Of a stretch of 64,000 bases of DNA, positions 1 through 9,504 are shown piece after piece. The stretch is from Rhodococcus sp. IEGM 1409 (GTDB lineage Bacteria > Actinomycetota > Actinomycetes > Mycobacteriales > Mycobacteriaceae). Within the stretch, counting starts at the first letter, position 1, and the number at the start of each line of letters is the position of its first letter. A program made the position numbers and the translations under genes. The DNA lies in assembly GCF_030056735.1 (NCBI RefSeq), contig NZ_JASHKN010000009.1, positions 1 to 64,000 of the forward strand, given 5' to 3'. The notes beneath the pieces are model-generated. The model was not told where the DNA came from and did no database searches. It saw nothing but the letters and a program-made list of their open reading frames with translations.

Positions 1-143
1 AGCAGCACCCGCGACCGGCGAACACCACCTTCAAAACCTGAGAACAGCTTCTCAGACACAACAGAACACGGCCAGGCTCCGCATCGGACATCAGCACCCG
101 ATACGGAGCCCACAGGCCGTGACGCATCCACAACTTACGGCGT
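1..143. other. Left-edge intergenic sequence with two inverted repeats
   Basis: No supported gene. Two hairpins are visible: CTGAGAA/TTCTCAG at 38-55 with a 4-base loop, and a larger one at 75-110 whose 13-base arms (GGCTCCGCATCGG and CCGATACGGAGCC) differ by one mismatch around a 10-base loop. They lie just past the stop of the minus-strand PucR gene and may end its transcription, but neither has a clear T-run. A short open frame ending near base 39 could be the tail of a plus-strand gene outside the window; this cannot be judged. Confidence 0.4.
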
Positions 144-1424
144 TCACGCGGGGCGCAAGACCGATCTACCCAACAACTCACAAACCTGCAGGGCCAGAGC
201 GAGATCCAACTTGTCTCGGCCCGCAGCGACAGGATCACCGAGAGCCTTGTTGATGCGATACTTCACCGTATTACGGTGCAAGTTCATGTAATTGGCCGTG
301 TGCAGATGACTTTCTCCATGGGCGAAATACACGCTCAGCGTCGTCCGCAAGGATGCAGCAGAAGGCGTGTCTTCCGCCAACGGGCCAAGTACCTCCCAGA
401 CCCACGACTTCGTAGAATCGATGTTCTCCGAAAGGAGAGACACCACGGCTACGCCTCGATCCCCGAAACTCACCACGGGGCGCTGCGGCGTATCCGGCAC
501 GGCAGCAACGGAATAGGCGGCATTGGCCTGTTCGTGAGATCGTTTGAACCCTTCGACCCCTGACCCTGGCAGTCCGATTGCCACCCGCGCGCCACCGTCC
601 AACGGCACTGCCGCCGCGAGAACTTCCGGATCCGCCGCAGGCACCCGGCGACCGAAGGGCAGCCACGCCCACACCGTGCGTCGATCGATGGCGGTGATGA
701 TCGGCGGCTTGTCTGCTCCCGCCGCCGCGCCGAGATCGCGTACGAGTCGGTCCAGCGTGTTGATGCCCATGACGTCGGCATCCCACGTCGACCAGACCAC
801 CAGGGCGACGTGGTTCTGACCAAGGCGGTATCCGGTCTCCGCTTCGAAAGCAGCGGTATCTGCGTTGGTGCCGGACAAGAGCGCGTGGATCGCGGCCGAA
901 TGGAGGTTTCCCTGCGCCGCCATCCATCGACTGCGTTCCCGCTCGTATGCGTCGAAAACATAGAGCGTGATCCAGTCGATGTAGCTGTAGACCACGTCCG
1001 AAGTGTGTTTCAGGACAGCCAATGTGAGTCGTGCCGGAATGTCCAGTGTGCTGATCTCGTCGTGACAGATCCGCATCAGATCGCCTTGGCCCATGTGGTA
1101 GGCGCGAACGAGAGAGTTGGACGGAACGTCCCGCTGCGCCAGCCGCAGAGCGTATTCCACTGCGGCAGTCGTGGGTTGGAGATGATCGATCGGAATGTCG
1201 TTGGCCAATACGTGGATGATCGTCGTGATGTTTCCCTGAACGCTCGCTTCGAGCATTTCGAGCAAATTGGCATCTGCGTCCAACTGGTCGATTTCGTGAG
1301 CCATCATGATGGCCATCTCACGCGCGATATCGGCGCTGCGCGCGTCGAGTCGTCGGGCCAATTCGGCCACCACGGCAAGCACTTCCGGCTCCGCGGCTGC
1401 AGGCACCCGGGCGAGGCGCCGCAT
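144..1424 (-). CDS. PucR-family transcriptional regulator
   Basis: Predicted 426-residue DNA-binding regulator of the PucR/CdaR type. The C-terminus carries the family helix-turn-helix (NLHRNTVKYRINKAL, about 40 residues from the end); the N-terminal half is a helical sensor-like region and the middle resembles the GGDEF-like linker of the family. An ATG at 1424 is chosen because AAGGAG lies upstream at good spacing; a longer open frame to 1568 would overlap the upstream oxidoreductase. It is last in a minus-strand run with an acyl-CoA ligase, a DUF3556 protein and a FAD oxidoreductase, so it may control them. Ligand unknown. One of three PucR-type regulators in this window. Confidence 0.85.
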   Translation of the reverse strand: MRRLARVPAAAEPEVLAVVAELARRLDARSADIAREMAIMMAHEIDQLDADANLLEMLEASVQGNITTIIHVLANDIPIDHLQPTTAAVEYALRLAQRDVPSNSLVRAYHMGQGDLMRICHDEISTLDIPARLTLAVLKHTSDVVYSYIDWITLYVFDAYERERSRWMAAQGNLHSAAIHALLSGTNADTAAFEAETGYRLGQNHVALVVWSTWDADVMGINTLDRLVRDLGAAAGADKPPIITAIDRRTVWAWLPFGRRVPAADPEVLAAAVPLDGGARVAIGLPGSGVEGFKRSHEQANAAYSVAAVPDTPQRPVVSFGDRGVAVVSLLSENIDSTKSWVWEVLGPLAEDTPSAASLRTTLSVYFAHGESHLHTANYMNLHRNTVKYRINKALGDPVAAGRDKLDLALALQVCELLGRSVLRPA

Positions 1425-1459
1425 TGCTCCGGCGCCTCGCTCCTTGTGCGATGGGCTAC

Positions 1460-2893
1460 TCACAGAACTTCCGCGCCCTTCCTCCGCAGGTACTTCAGAG
1501 CCGATTCGGCCGCGTTGTACCCACACATTCCATGCGCTCCGGCGCCCGGCGGGGTCGAGGCCGAACACAGGTACGTGCCCGCGATCCCAGTGCTGTACGG
1601 ATCGACTGCAATACGCGGACGCAAGACAACTTGCAGCTCGGTGTTGGCACCTCCGATGATGTCGCCGCCTACCTGATTCGGATTGTCCTGTGCCAGATCA
1701 GAGGTACTTCGACTCGACGTCGCGACGATCTGTTCCCGGAACCCCGGTGCGAACCTCTCGATCTGACGAATTGTCGCCTCCGTAGCATCGCCGGCGTAAC
1801 CGTGAGGCACATGGGCATAGGCGTACAACGGATGAATGTTCCCGGCAGAGCGGGTGGGATCAGCCAGGTATTGCTGACCGAGGAGTACAAACGGTCGGTC
1901 CGGCATACGGCCTGAATTCGTGTCGCGCTCAGCTGCCACGATCTCCTCGAAACCACCTGCCAGATGGACTGTTCCGGCCCGAGCGCAATCCGGATTGGTC
2001 CACGGCACATGGCCTTCGATGGCGAAATCAACCTTGAAGGCCCCGGGGGCCTGCTTGAACTTTCGGTAGGCCTTCGCCACTCGAGCGGGAAGACGATCGC
2101 CCAGGATTTCGAGCGCACTCCCCGGATTGACGTCCAGCAGAACAACATCGGCGTCAGGAATCTCGGAGGCCGTGCGTATCCGAACGCCGGTGTCGATCTT
2201 GCCGCCGTGATCGAGGAGCATCGCGGCCATGGCGTCGGTGATCGAACGCGAACCTCCCTCGGCGACCGGCCACCCGTAGCGGTGACCAGCCGCCGTGATC
2301 ATCAGCCCCACTGCCGACGTAGCCGGACGGTTGAGCGGATAGAAAGCGTGCGCGGCGACCCCGCCGAACAATGCTCTGCCCTTCTCCGTCTTCCACAGTT
2401 TCGCGGTGACGGTTGCCGGAAGTAGTGCTCGCGGGCCGAAAGCCGCAAGCCGCAACGGATGGCGCGGAACGTTGACGATCGGGCGCATCAGGTCGGACGC
2501 CAGAGCGTCGAACCCCGCCGACAAGTCACCGAACATTCGTTGCCATCGCTGCCCGTCCGGGCCCAGCCCCGCCGCGGTCTGCTCCAACGAGCGGTACAGA
2601 ACACCCGCGTCGCCGTTGTCGAGCGGATGCGCACAGTCCACCTCTGCCCATCGCCAGATCAGCCCGTATCGCTCGAGGTCCAGTTTTGACAGGTACGGCG
2701 AGCCGATGCCCATCGGGTGAAACGCCGAGCAGTGATCGTGGATCAACCCCGGCACGTCGATCGGACCGGAGCGGGTGCCTCCGCCGATCTGGTCGGCGGC
2801 CTCGAGCACCTGCACGTCCACACCGCTACGTGCAAGGTGTACCGCGGCAGCGAGCCCATTGGGCCCGCTGCCGACGACTACGGCCTTTGTCAC
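1460..2893 (-). CDS. FAD-dependent oxidoreductase, phytoene desaturase-like
   Basis: A 477-residue flavoprotein. The N-terminus has the dinucleotide-binding fold VVVGSGPNGLAAAVHLA followed by an acidic residue after the second strand (VLEAADQIGGGTRSG), and the C-terminus has the amine-oxidase/carotenoid-desaturase style FAD contact (CSASTPPGAGAHGMCGYNAA). This places it among the NAD(P)/FAD-dependent phytoene dehydrogenase-like proteins common in rhodococci and mycobacteria. Substrate unknown; the neighbouring acyl-CoA ligase and membrane protein suggest a lipid or hydrophobic carboxylic acid. It starts with GTG inside the stop of the DUF3556 gene (GTGA, 4-base overlap), so the two are translationally coupled. 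Confidence 0.85.
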   Translation of the reverse strand: MTKAVVVGSGPNGLAAAVHLARSGVDVQVLEAADQIGGGTRSGPIDVPGLIHDHCSAFHPMGIGSPYLSKLDLERYGLIWRWAEVDCAHPLDNGDAGVLYRSLEQTAAGLGPDGQRWQRMFGDLSAGFDALASDLMRPIVNVPRHPLRLAAFGPRALLPATVTAKLWKTEKGRALFGGVAAHAFYPLNRPATSAVGLMITAAGHRYGWPVAEGGSRSITDAMAAMLLDHGGKIDTGVRIRTASEIPDADVVLLDVNPGSALEILGDRLPARVAKAYRKFKQAPGAFKVDFAIEGHVPWTNPDCARAGTVHLAGGFEEIVAAERDTNSGRMPDRPFVLLGQQYLADPTRSAGNIHPLYAYAHVPHGYAGDATEATIRQIERFAPGFREQIVATSSRSTSDLAQDNPNQVGGDIIGGANTELQVVLRPRIAVDPYSTGIAGTYLCSASTPPGAGAHGMCGYNAAESALKYLRRKGAEVL

Positions 2894-4737
2894 TTACTCA
2901 CCTCTTGCTCGCTACCGCTGAGCCTCGTACGCATCTTCGGTTCGGAGACAACCTGCGGATCTGTTGCCGCGCGGTCGGCCCGTACGTCCAGTGTCCACTG
3001 AACATCGAACGGAATGGGCCCGTTCGGCAACCACGGTTGTTCGGCAACTGCGTCGGCGACCTTGAACGTCCCCCGTTCGACGACGCCGAGAGCCGCATCG
3101 ATCACCTGGTACTCCTGCGTTCCCTTGTGGATGGGCTGCGATTCGATCCAGGTCACCAGGAACTCACCGGGTGCGAAGTTGCAGCGACGCTGAATGGCGG
3201 CGATCAGCTTCGCGTCGTGCAGGTGGCCGTCACCGAAGTTGAAGGCGACGATGGAGTTGCACATGAACTCGGCTTCCCGCAGCGAGTACGTGTTGATGTC
3301 CTCGCCGAGGTGCCTGATCATCAGAGAGAACAGCGCACGCCCTTGGCTGTGCATGGAACGCCAGCCCAACAACTGATGCAGAACGACGTCGGACACGTCC
3401 TCGGGGTACATCGTCATCAACTGATTGCGGGTATCCGGCGACGGACGCTTGATGTACTGGTCGATCTTGGCTTCGGCGCCCGGCGCGAAAGCCCACGTCG
3501 CAGATGCCCAGTTGCCGGCGTACTGACGCATCGACGGCAGGAACGACACCAGATCGGGTCGAAGGTTTCCGAGAATCGGGAAGAAGGCAAGGGCTGCAAC
3601 AATTCCCGCGGTGATCCACGGTGACGACATGGCGCCGAGTCCGTAGCCGTCCCACGCCGGGAATCCGAGGAACAGGAAGACCGCGGCGTAAGCGAACAGA
3701 AGATTCCATTCGAGTGGGACGGCAAGCGGGAAGGTCGACGCGATGAACAGGTGGAATCCGACCATGAGGATCACGGCAAGGATCGTGAGGGTCTTGTTCG
3801 TCGAGAACAGCAGTATCAACGGGGTGACGATTTCGACCATCGTTCCGGCCACGTGTGCGACGCCGCCGCCCAGGTGCGAAGGCCGCAGATCCTCCGGGAA
3901 GTTCCGGTAGTGCGCACGCTTGATCTTCTTCGACGGGATCCACGGCGTGTTGCTGAGCATCGGGGGAACCACCAGCGAGAAGTGGCGACCGAACTTCGAG
4001 ACACCGGCACCGATCCACACCATGACGATCAGCAGTTTGAGTGCCAGGATCATGTCGACGAAGGGCAGGAACGTGAAGAACAAGATTGCCGGCAGGTACT
4101 GCTCGCTACGTGCAGCGATGAAGGGCACCTTGTCACGCAACCCGAGAATCACCATGAGTACCAGGAAGGAGTACAAGACCGTCGGGCGTACCAGTCCGGC
4201 ACTGTCAGCGAAGGCCGAATCGATTCCGGCGGTCTGCACGCCCGGAAGTACTGCCGCAACAAGAAGATTCGCAACTGCGGCAACGTAGATGAATACGTCG
4301 AACATCGTGCGGGTGTCACCCGAGGTGAGCGGCACCTTGCCCGGCCACGGTGGCAGGCGAATGGTGCCGGGGCGGGTCCAGTAGAGAACTCCACCAGTCA
4401 TCGGTTTGAAGTGGCCGGCGAGCGGGCCCCAGGATCCTGCCAAGCCCAGCATCTCGAGCATCATCGTCCAGATGATGAGTTTCTGGTAGATGATCGGCTG
4501 GTTCCACCACGATCCGATGTCGAACCACGAGAGGCCGGAAGTCAAAGTGGCAACAGCGGTTCCAGCTGCCAGGTAGAGAAACAACAATTTCATGATGTAG
4601 ACGGTGTGGACCATCTTCGGCGTGCCGAAGCCGTAATCCACCCAGTGCGTGGACATGTCACGCAGACGCTCGAGAAACGGCTTGTCCATGAACGTTGCCG
4701 GATCGACGGGAGGGAAGTTTCCTTCTTTGAATCCCAT
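2890..4737 (-). CDS. DUF3556 transmembrane protein
   Basis: A 615-residue integral membrane protein matching the DUF3556 family of mycolic-acid actinobacteria, whose function is not established. The first ~390 residues hold about ten hydrophobic segments (for example MKLLFLYLAAGTAVATL and IVTPLILLFSTNKTLTILAVILM); the last ~200 are mostly soluble, with a segment rich in Trp, His and acidic residues (VSDVVLHQLLGWRSMHSQGRAL). The order acyl-CoA ligase, DUF3556, FAD oxidoreductase, PucR with an 85-base gap and then a 4-base overlap looks like an operon. Role in envelope lipid chemistry is inference from the neighbours only. Confidence 0.8.
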   Translation of the reverse strand: MGFKEGNFPPVDPATFMDKPFLERLRDMSTHWVDYGFGTPKMVHTVYIMKLLFLYLAAGTAVATLTSGLSWFDIGSWWNQPIIYQKLIIWTMMLEMLGLAGSWGPLAGHFKPMTGGVLYWTRPGTIRLPPWPGKVPLTSGDTRTMFDVFIYVAAVANLLVAAVLPGVQTAGIDSAFADSAGLVRPTVLYSFLVLMVILGLRDKVPFIAARSEQYLPAILFFTFLPFVDMILALKLLIVMVWIGAGVSKFGRHFSLVVPPMLSNTPWIPSKKIKRAHYRNFPEDLRPSHLGGGVAHVAGTMVEIVTPLILLFSTNKTLTILAVILMVGFHLFIASTFPLAVPLEWNLLFAYAAVFLFLGFPAWDGYGLGAMSSPWITAGIVAALAFFPILGNLRPDLVSFLPSMRQYAGNWASATWAFAPGAEAKIDQYIKRPSPDTRNQLMTMYPEDVSDVVLHQLLGWRSMHSQGRALFSLMIRHLGEDINTYSLREAEFMCNSIVAFNFGDGHLHDAKLIAAIQRRCNFAPGEFLVTWIESQPIHKGTQEYQVIDAALGVVERGTFKVADAVAEQPWLPNGPIPFDVQWTLDVRADRAATDPQVVSEPKMRTRLSGSEQEVSK

Positions 4738-4822
4738 GATGTGCTCCTGAAATACGGAATGTGGGCATGACGGATCGACTCGACGGACGTCGTCGAGTTG
4801 TGCTGGTACTACTGGGAAGGGA

Positions 4823-6307
4823 CTAGTGAGCGGGAGTTGCGCTCAATGCTCGTCTCATTCCAGGTTTGTCGATCTTGCCCACCGGGTTTCGGGGAAGCGT
4901 GTCGACGACGTAGATCGCCACTGGCACCTTCACTCGGGTGAGCAAGGCCGTGACATGTTCGAGCAGTTCGTCTTCGGTGACGGGTGCATCAGGGTAGGCA
5001 ACAACATAGGCAACTGGCACCTCTCCGTAGACCTGGTGCGGGGCCCCGATGACGGCGGCTTCCAGCACGGAAGGATGTGTGGCGAGCGAGTTTTCGATCT
5101 CCTTGGGGTAGATGTTCTCGCCCCCGCGGATGATCATGTCCTTGATGCGGTCCACCAGCGTCAGGTAGCCGTCCTCGTCGAGGACACCGACGTCACCGGT
5201 GTGCAACCAACCGTCCTTGACGGTCTTCGCGGTCTCCTCCGGCTTGCCCAGGTAGCCGCGCATCACGTTGTCGCCCTTGATGACCACCTCTCCGGCGGTG
5301 CCGACGGGCGCAAAGGTTCCGTCCTCGGCGAGAATCGCAATCTGCTGGCCGGGCAGCGCCGGTCCGACCGTGCCGAGTTTGCGCACACCCTCGACAGGAT
5401 TGCAGGCCGACGCACAGGTCCCTTCGGTAAGTCCGTACCCCTCCACGATCACGAAACCGAAACGCTGCTCAGCGCGTTCGAGGAGTTCCTTGCTGATCGG
5501 GGCCGCACCACACACGGCGAACCTCAAAGAGGACGTGTCGACCGACGCGTCTTCCGGCTGTGAGGTCAGCATCGCGTAGATTGCCGGCACCGCCGAGAAA
5601 TACGTGGGACGAAGCCGCGCAACGTCGCCGAAGAATCTCGACACCGAGAACTTCCCGGTGACACTCACCTGTCCGCCGACGAGCAAGGGCGTCAAGACGC
5701 TGACGCAGATCGCGTTGACATGGAACAGCGGCAGGATCAGCAGGCAGTGATCTGCGCCGGTGACACCGATGTTCTTGCCCATCGACGAAGCCATGGATTG
5801 CAGGTTGGCATGCGAGAGCATGACACCCTTGGGCCGTCCGGTGGAGCCGCTGGTGTAGATGAGCAAAGCCAGATCGTCTGCTGCAACATCGATTCCGGGC
5901 CGGGGATCCGTCGGCGGCACTGTCGCCAAATCGTCGACGACCAACACTGCACGGCCACCCGAGGGCGCGTCGGCAGTGGCGGTGATGACCAACTCGGCAC
6001 CGGAGTCCGCGATCTGGTAGTCCGCTTCGTTCGCAGTGAACATCGGATTGATGGGTGTAGCTGCAGCACCGATGCGCCAAGCAGCCATGATCGCGATCAG
6101 CAACTCGACGCGATTGGGCAGCATGATCGCCACCACGTCACCGAGTCCGATTCCGAGTCCGGCCAATTGCGCGGCAACGGCTTCCGTGCGATCTGCGAAC
6201 TCCTCATACGTGAGTTCGACGTGGTCGTCCCGCAGGCACGGCTTCTTCCCGTACTTCTCTGCAAGATCCCAAGCCAGATATCCGATGTCCGCCACGAGAG
6301 TCAGCAC
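4823..6307 (-). CDS. Acyl-CoA synthetase (AMP-binding, FadD type)
   Basis: A 494-residue member of the adenylate-forming superfamily, expected to activate a carboxylic acid to its acyl-CoA using ATP. Visible motifs: the P-loop YTSGSTGRPKGVMLSH, the A5 motif VEGYGLTEG, the hinge DRIKDMIIRGGENIYPKEIE, and the C-terminal catalytic lysine in NPVGKIDKPG. Length is normal. GTG at 6307 is taken as start; a second GTG four codons later (6295) sits about 11 bases after AAAGG and is equally plausible. Probably first gene of the operon running down to the PucR gene. Chain length and substrate cannot be read from sequence. Confidence 0.88.
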   Translation of the reverse strand: MLTLVADIGYLAWDLAEKYGKKPCLRDDHVELTYEEFADRTEAVAAQLAGLGIGLGDVVAIMLPNRVELLIAIMAAWRIGAAATPINPMFTANEADYQIADSGAELVITATADAPSGGRAVLVVDDLATVPPTDPRPGIDVAADDLALLIYTSGSTGRPKGVMLSHANLQSMASSMGKNIGVTGADHCLLILPLFHVNAICVSVLTPLLVGGQVSVTGKFSVSRFFGDVARLRPTYFSAVPAIYAMLTSQPEDASVDTSSLRFAVCGAAPISKELLERAEQRFGFVIVEGYGLTEGTCASACNPVEGVRKLGTVGPALPGQQIAILAEDGTFAPVGTAGEVVIKGDNVMRGYLGKPEETAKTVKDGWLHTGDVGVLDEDGYLTLVDRIKDMIIRGGENIYPKEIENSLATHPSVLEAAVIGAPHQVYGEVPVAYVVAYPDAPVTEDELLEHVTALLTRVKVPVAIYVVDTLPRNPVGKIDKPGMRRALSATPAH

Positions 6308-6427
6308 CTTTCATTCGTATGTGACTCAAAACACTATCGGTGTCCCGTGGTCGAAGAAACGGTCCCAGGAGATCAACTTGTCCAGGTTCTTTGTTCCCGG
6401 AGCACAACGCCGCATGTGCGGCGCACG

Positions 6428-7321
6428 TCAGATCAAAGGCTGATGCAACACCTCGTGAGCGCGTCGGGTCACCACCTCGGAGATCCGGCGCAAGACGGGC
6501 GACGACAGTTTCCACTGCTGCCAATACAGCGGAACGTCGTCCACGAAGTCCGGATCGAATCCGATCAGCTCCCCGGAACGCTCGTCGTCGCCTCGCTGCA
6601 GGTCCGGAATCAACCCCCAGCCGTATCCCCGCCGAACCGCGTCCGCAAAATCTGCCGACGAAGGAACAAGATGGCGGGGCGGATCGACGGGATGGCCGAC
6701 TTTTTGATCGAGATACCGATCCTGCAAGAGATCCTTCCGATTGAACACCACCAGCGGCGCGGCCGAAAGAGATTTGGCCGTAACACCATCCGCAAACCAA
6801 CGACGGCAGAACTCCGCGCTCGCCATCGGCCGATACCGCATTATTCCGAGCCGACTGGAAGAACACCCTTGAATCGGCGACGCGACCGACGTGACAGCGG
6901 CCATGACCGAGCCGTCGCGCAACAGTTCGGTGGTGTGGTCTTGATCGTCGAGGTGGAAGTCGAAACTGACCTCGTGCGTGAACTCCGCCAGAGCACCCAG
7001 AACCCAGGTGGACAGCGAATCGGCGTTGACCGCGATAGAGACGCGGGCGAATGTTCCCGAACCATTTTCAAGGCCGAGTTCTCGCACGGTATCGCGCGAG
7101 AGGGCATCTATCTGACGGGCAAGACGCAAGACTTCCCGTCCGGAATCGGTAACCCTGATGGGTTTGGTGCGCTGCACCAGGATCCGGCCCACAGAGGTCT
7201 CGAGAGCTTTGATCCGTTGACTGACCGCGGACGGCGTGATGTGCAACTTTCGCGCCGCCGCGTCGAAGGTCCCTTCGTCGACCGCAGCGTGCAATGCCCT
7301 CAGTTGCTCGAAATCCAGCAT
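6428..7321 (-). CDS. lysG: LysR-family regulator of LysE (LysG/ArgP type)
   Basis: A 297-residue LysR-type regulator. The N-terminal helix-turn-helix (FDAAARKLHITPSAVSQRIKALE) is followed by the effector-binding domain; the start MLDFEQLRALHAAVDEGTFD and the VGRILVQRTKPIRVTDSGREVL stretch (read here as two pieces) are typical of the ArgP/LysG subgroup. It is divergent from a LysE-family exporter with only 75 bases between the starts. In Corynebacterium LysG activates lysE in response to basic amino acids such as lysine and arginine; the same circuit is inferred here from gene order and family. Confidence 0.88.
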   Translation of the reverse strand: MLDFEQLRALHAAVDEGTFDAAARKLHITPSAVSQRIKALETSVGRILVQRTKPIRVTDSGREVLRLARQIDALSRDTVRELGLENGSGTFARVSIAVNADSLSTWVLGALAEFTHEVSFDFHLDDQDHTTELLRDGSVMAAVTSVASPIQGCSSSRLGIMRYRPMASAEFCRRWFADGVTAKSLSAAPLVVFNRKDLLQDRYLDQKVGHPVDPPRHLVPSSADFADAVRRGYGWGLIPDLQRGDDERSGELIGFDPDFVDDVPLYWQQWKLSSPVLRRISEVVTRRAHEVLHQPLI

Positions 7322-7396
7322 AATCTGAAGCTACCCTGATGCATCCTAAGAATCATTAGCTGGACTGATTGACATCTGGGCGGCAGGCTCGACAAC

Positions 7397-8017
7397 ATGC
7401 TCAGCACCACCGACCCTGCGTCGGCCCTCGTCGGTTTCGGAGTCGGACTCTCTCTGATCGTCGCAATCGGCGCACAGAATGCATTCGTTCTTCGCCAAGG
7501 CCTGACGCGCTCGCACGTACTCCCGATCGTCGCAGTCTGCGCCGTCTCAGACGCAATTCTGATCCTTGCAGGCATCAGCGGAATCGGGGCCCTCCTCGAA
7601 CACGCACCGTCACTGATCACGTTCGTTCGCATCGCCGGTGCCCTTTTTCTTCTCAGCTATGCAATCTTCGCCGCCAAACGAGCACTTCGACCGCAGACGT
7701 TGGCACCGGATCAACATGGCAACGGGTCGAGGCTTACCGCCGTCACGATGGCATTGGCACTCACCTGGTTGAATCCACACGTCTATCTCGACACCGTTGT
7801 GCTGATGGGTTCAATTGCCAACGGTCGCGGCGAGATCGGGCGGTGGTGGTTTGCAGTCGGCGCCGTCACCGCAAGTGCAGTCTGGTTCAGCGCCCTCGGT
7901 TACGGCGCGCGTCTACTTACACCGCTTTTTGCAAAACCCAGCGCCTGGCGGGTTCTCGACGCTCTGATCGCCGTGATGATGACAGTTCTCGGAATCAGTC
8001 TGCTCACCGAATTGTGA
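7397..8017 (+). CDS. lysE: LysE/ArgO-family amino acid exporter
   Basis: A 206-residue inner-membrane protein with about six hydrophobic segments. The N-terminal GFGVGLSLIVAIGAQNAFVLRQG is the family signature (IGAQNAFVLRQG), and LTWLNPHVYLDTVVLMG is the second conserved half. Expected to export basic amino acids driven by the membrane potential. Length matches LysE/ArgO proteins. It is transcribed divergently from the LysR regulator; the 75-base gap must hold both promoters and the LysR binding site. Confidence 0.88.
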   Translation: MLSTTDPASALVGFGVGLSLIVAIGAQNAFVLRQGLTRSHVLPIVAVCAVSDAILILAGISGIGALLEHAPSLITFVRIAGALFLLSYAIFAAKRALRPQTLAPDQHGNGSRLTAVTMALALTWLNPHVYLDTVVLMGSIANGRGEIGRWWFAVGAVTASAVWFSALGYGARLLTPLFAKPSAWRVLDALIAVMMTVLGISLLTEL

Positions 8018-8040
8018 CGCGGCGGTACAACCCGCGATAT

Positions 8041-8065
8041 AACCCTCCCGGAATCGGGATGGGTT
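8041..8065 (+). terminator. Hairpin after lysE
   Basis: AACCC-T-CCCG / CGGG-AT-GGGTT form a short interrupted stem around GAAT, 24 bases after the lysE stop. There is no T-run, so it may only slow or mark the 3' end. Confidence 0.35.
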
Positions 8066-8133
8066 ACCGTCCAAGGTGAGGAAGGCTCAATTCACCTGCC
8101 GAAAGTTGTGACCATCAGGTAGGGCTGATCACG

Positions 8134-9456
8134 ATGACCGAGGACGATGTCGCCGCCGAACCGCGTGACTCCAAGCGCGGGCTAGGTTTGCTGTGTCTAC
8201 TCGCTGCGGTCGCCGGCGTCGCGGTCGGATTTGTCGGCGGCGCGTTCCGATGGTGTCTGATCCGGGCCGACGAACTTCGTCAGACGATCGTGAACTGGGC
8301 ACATCACGTTCCGTATGTCGGGTGGCTCGTGCCGGTCGTCCTGGTGGCCTTGTGCACCGCCCTTGCCGTGCTGATCGTCAGACGAGTACCCCTCGCAAAG
8401 GGGAGCGGTATCCAGCACGTAGAGGCGGTGTCCCGCGGTGAAGCGAGACCGCCGGGAATCGATCTCGTACCCGCCAGATTCATCGGCGGCCTCTTGGCGA
8501 TCGGCTCGGGTCTGGTTCTCGGCCGCGAAGGCCCTACCGTCCACATGGGTGCGGCAATCGGAGCAGAAACGGGACGATGGGCCCGCCTTACCGAACCTGA
8601 CATCGCCATGCTGCAAACGTCCACGGCCGGAGCAGGACTCGCCGTCGCGTTCAACGCGCCGATCGCCGGCGCACTGTTCGTCTGCGAGGAGGTGACGCAC
8701 TCGTTCCGGCTGCGTACCGTTCTGCCAACGCTTTTCGGTGTTTCGGTCGCGGTGGGTTGTGCACGACTTGTCATCGGCGATCAACCCGATTTCGAGGTCG
8801 GCACTGCGCCCACACCTCAACTCGCACTCTTGCCACTGTTTGTCGTCTTCGGAATCCTCACGGGACTACTGGGTATCGCGTACAACCGCTTGATTCTGGG
8901 ACTACTCGATATCGTTGCACGACTCGACAGGATCCCGCCGACAGTCATCGGCGCAACGATCGGCGCCGTCATCGGCCTGACGCTGTTCCTCGACCCACTG
9001 GCCAGTGGGGGCGGCGACGTTCTTGCACAGACAATCGTCGGCGGAAGGACCTTCGTTCTGCCGATTCTGCTGCTGTACTTGGCAGTTCGGTTCTTCACGG
9101 GCCCGCTGTCATACGCCGCTGGAACTCCCGGCGGACTCTTTGCTCCCCTACTCGCACTCGGCGCACTGTGGGGGTCGATCTTCACCGGACTGTCGAGTTT
9201 CGTGCCCGGAGTAGGCGCCGGACTCACGATCACCATGGCCACCGTAGGCATGGCCGCGTTTTTCGGCGCCGTAGTACGCGCACCGTTCACCGGCATCGTG
9301 ATCGTGGTCGAGATGACAGCGGTGACGTCGACGCTGGTCCCGATGCTCGCGGCCACGGCCGCAGCGGTATTCGTCGCTACCTTGGCAGGGTCGGCCCCCA
9401 TCTATGACAGTCTCCGAGAACGGATGTTGGAAGCGTGGCGCCGACCTCTGGGATGA
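8134..9456 (+). CDS. ClC-family chloride channel/antiporter
   Basis: A 440-residue polytopic membrane protein of the ClC family. Selectivity-filter motifs are in order: GSGIQHVE (a variant of GSGIP), GREGPTVHMG with the gating glutamate, the FNAPIAGALFVCEE segment that includes the internal proton-path glutamate position, and AGTPGGLFAPLLALG (GxFxP). Having both glutamates points to a Cl-/H+ exchanger rather than a passive channel. No C-terminal CBS domains. The GSGIQ change in the first filter motif could alter anion preference. It stands alone between lysE and a small DUF4440-like gene. Confidence 0.9.
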   Translation: MTEDDVAAEPRDSKRGLGLLCLLAAVAGVAVGFVGGAFRWCLIRADELRQTIVNWAHHVPYVGWLVPVVLVALCTALAVLIVRRVPLAKGSGIQHVEAVSRGEARPPGIDLVPARFIGGLLAIGSGLVLGREGPTVHMGAAIGAETGRWARLTEPDIAMLQTSTAGAGLAVAFNAPIAGALFVCEEVTHSFRLRTVLPTLFGVSVAVGCARLVIGDQPDFEVGTAPTPQLALLPLFVVFGILTGLLGIAYNRLILGLLDIVARLDRIPPTVIGATIGAVIGLTLFLDPLASGGGDVLAQTIVGGRTFVLPILLLYLAVRFFTGPLSYAAGTPGGLFAPLLALGALWGSIFTGLSSFVPGVGAGLTITMATVGMAAFFGAVVRAPFTGIVIVVEMTAVTSTLVPMLAATAAAVFVATLAGSAPIYDSLRERMLEAWRRPLG

Positions 9457-9504
9457 TCACGATCGACATCGTGCTCGCCGTAATATGTACACAGAGGAGC
9501 ATCC

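Noticed and set aside
810-1676. Long plus-strand frame opposite the first PucR gene
   Set aside because: Shadow of a GC-rich gene; its product has no domain and the opposite strand encodes a clear PucR protein.
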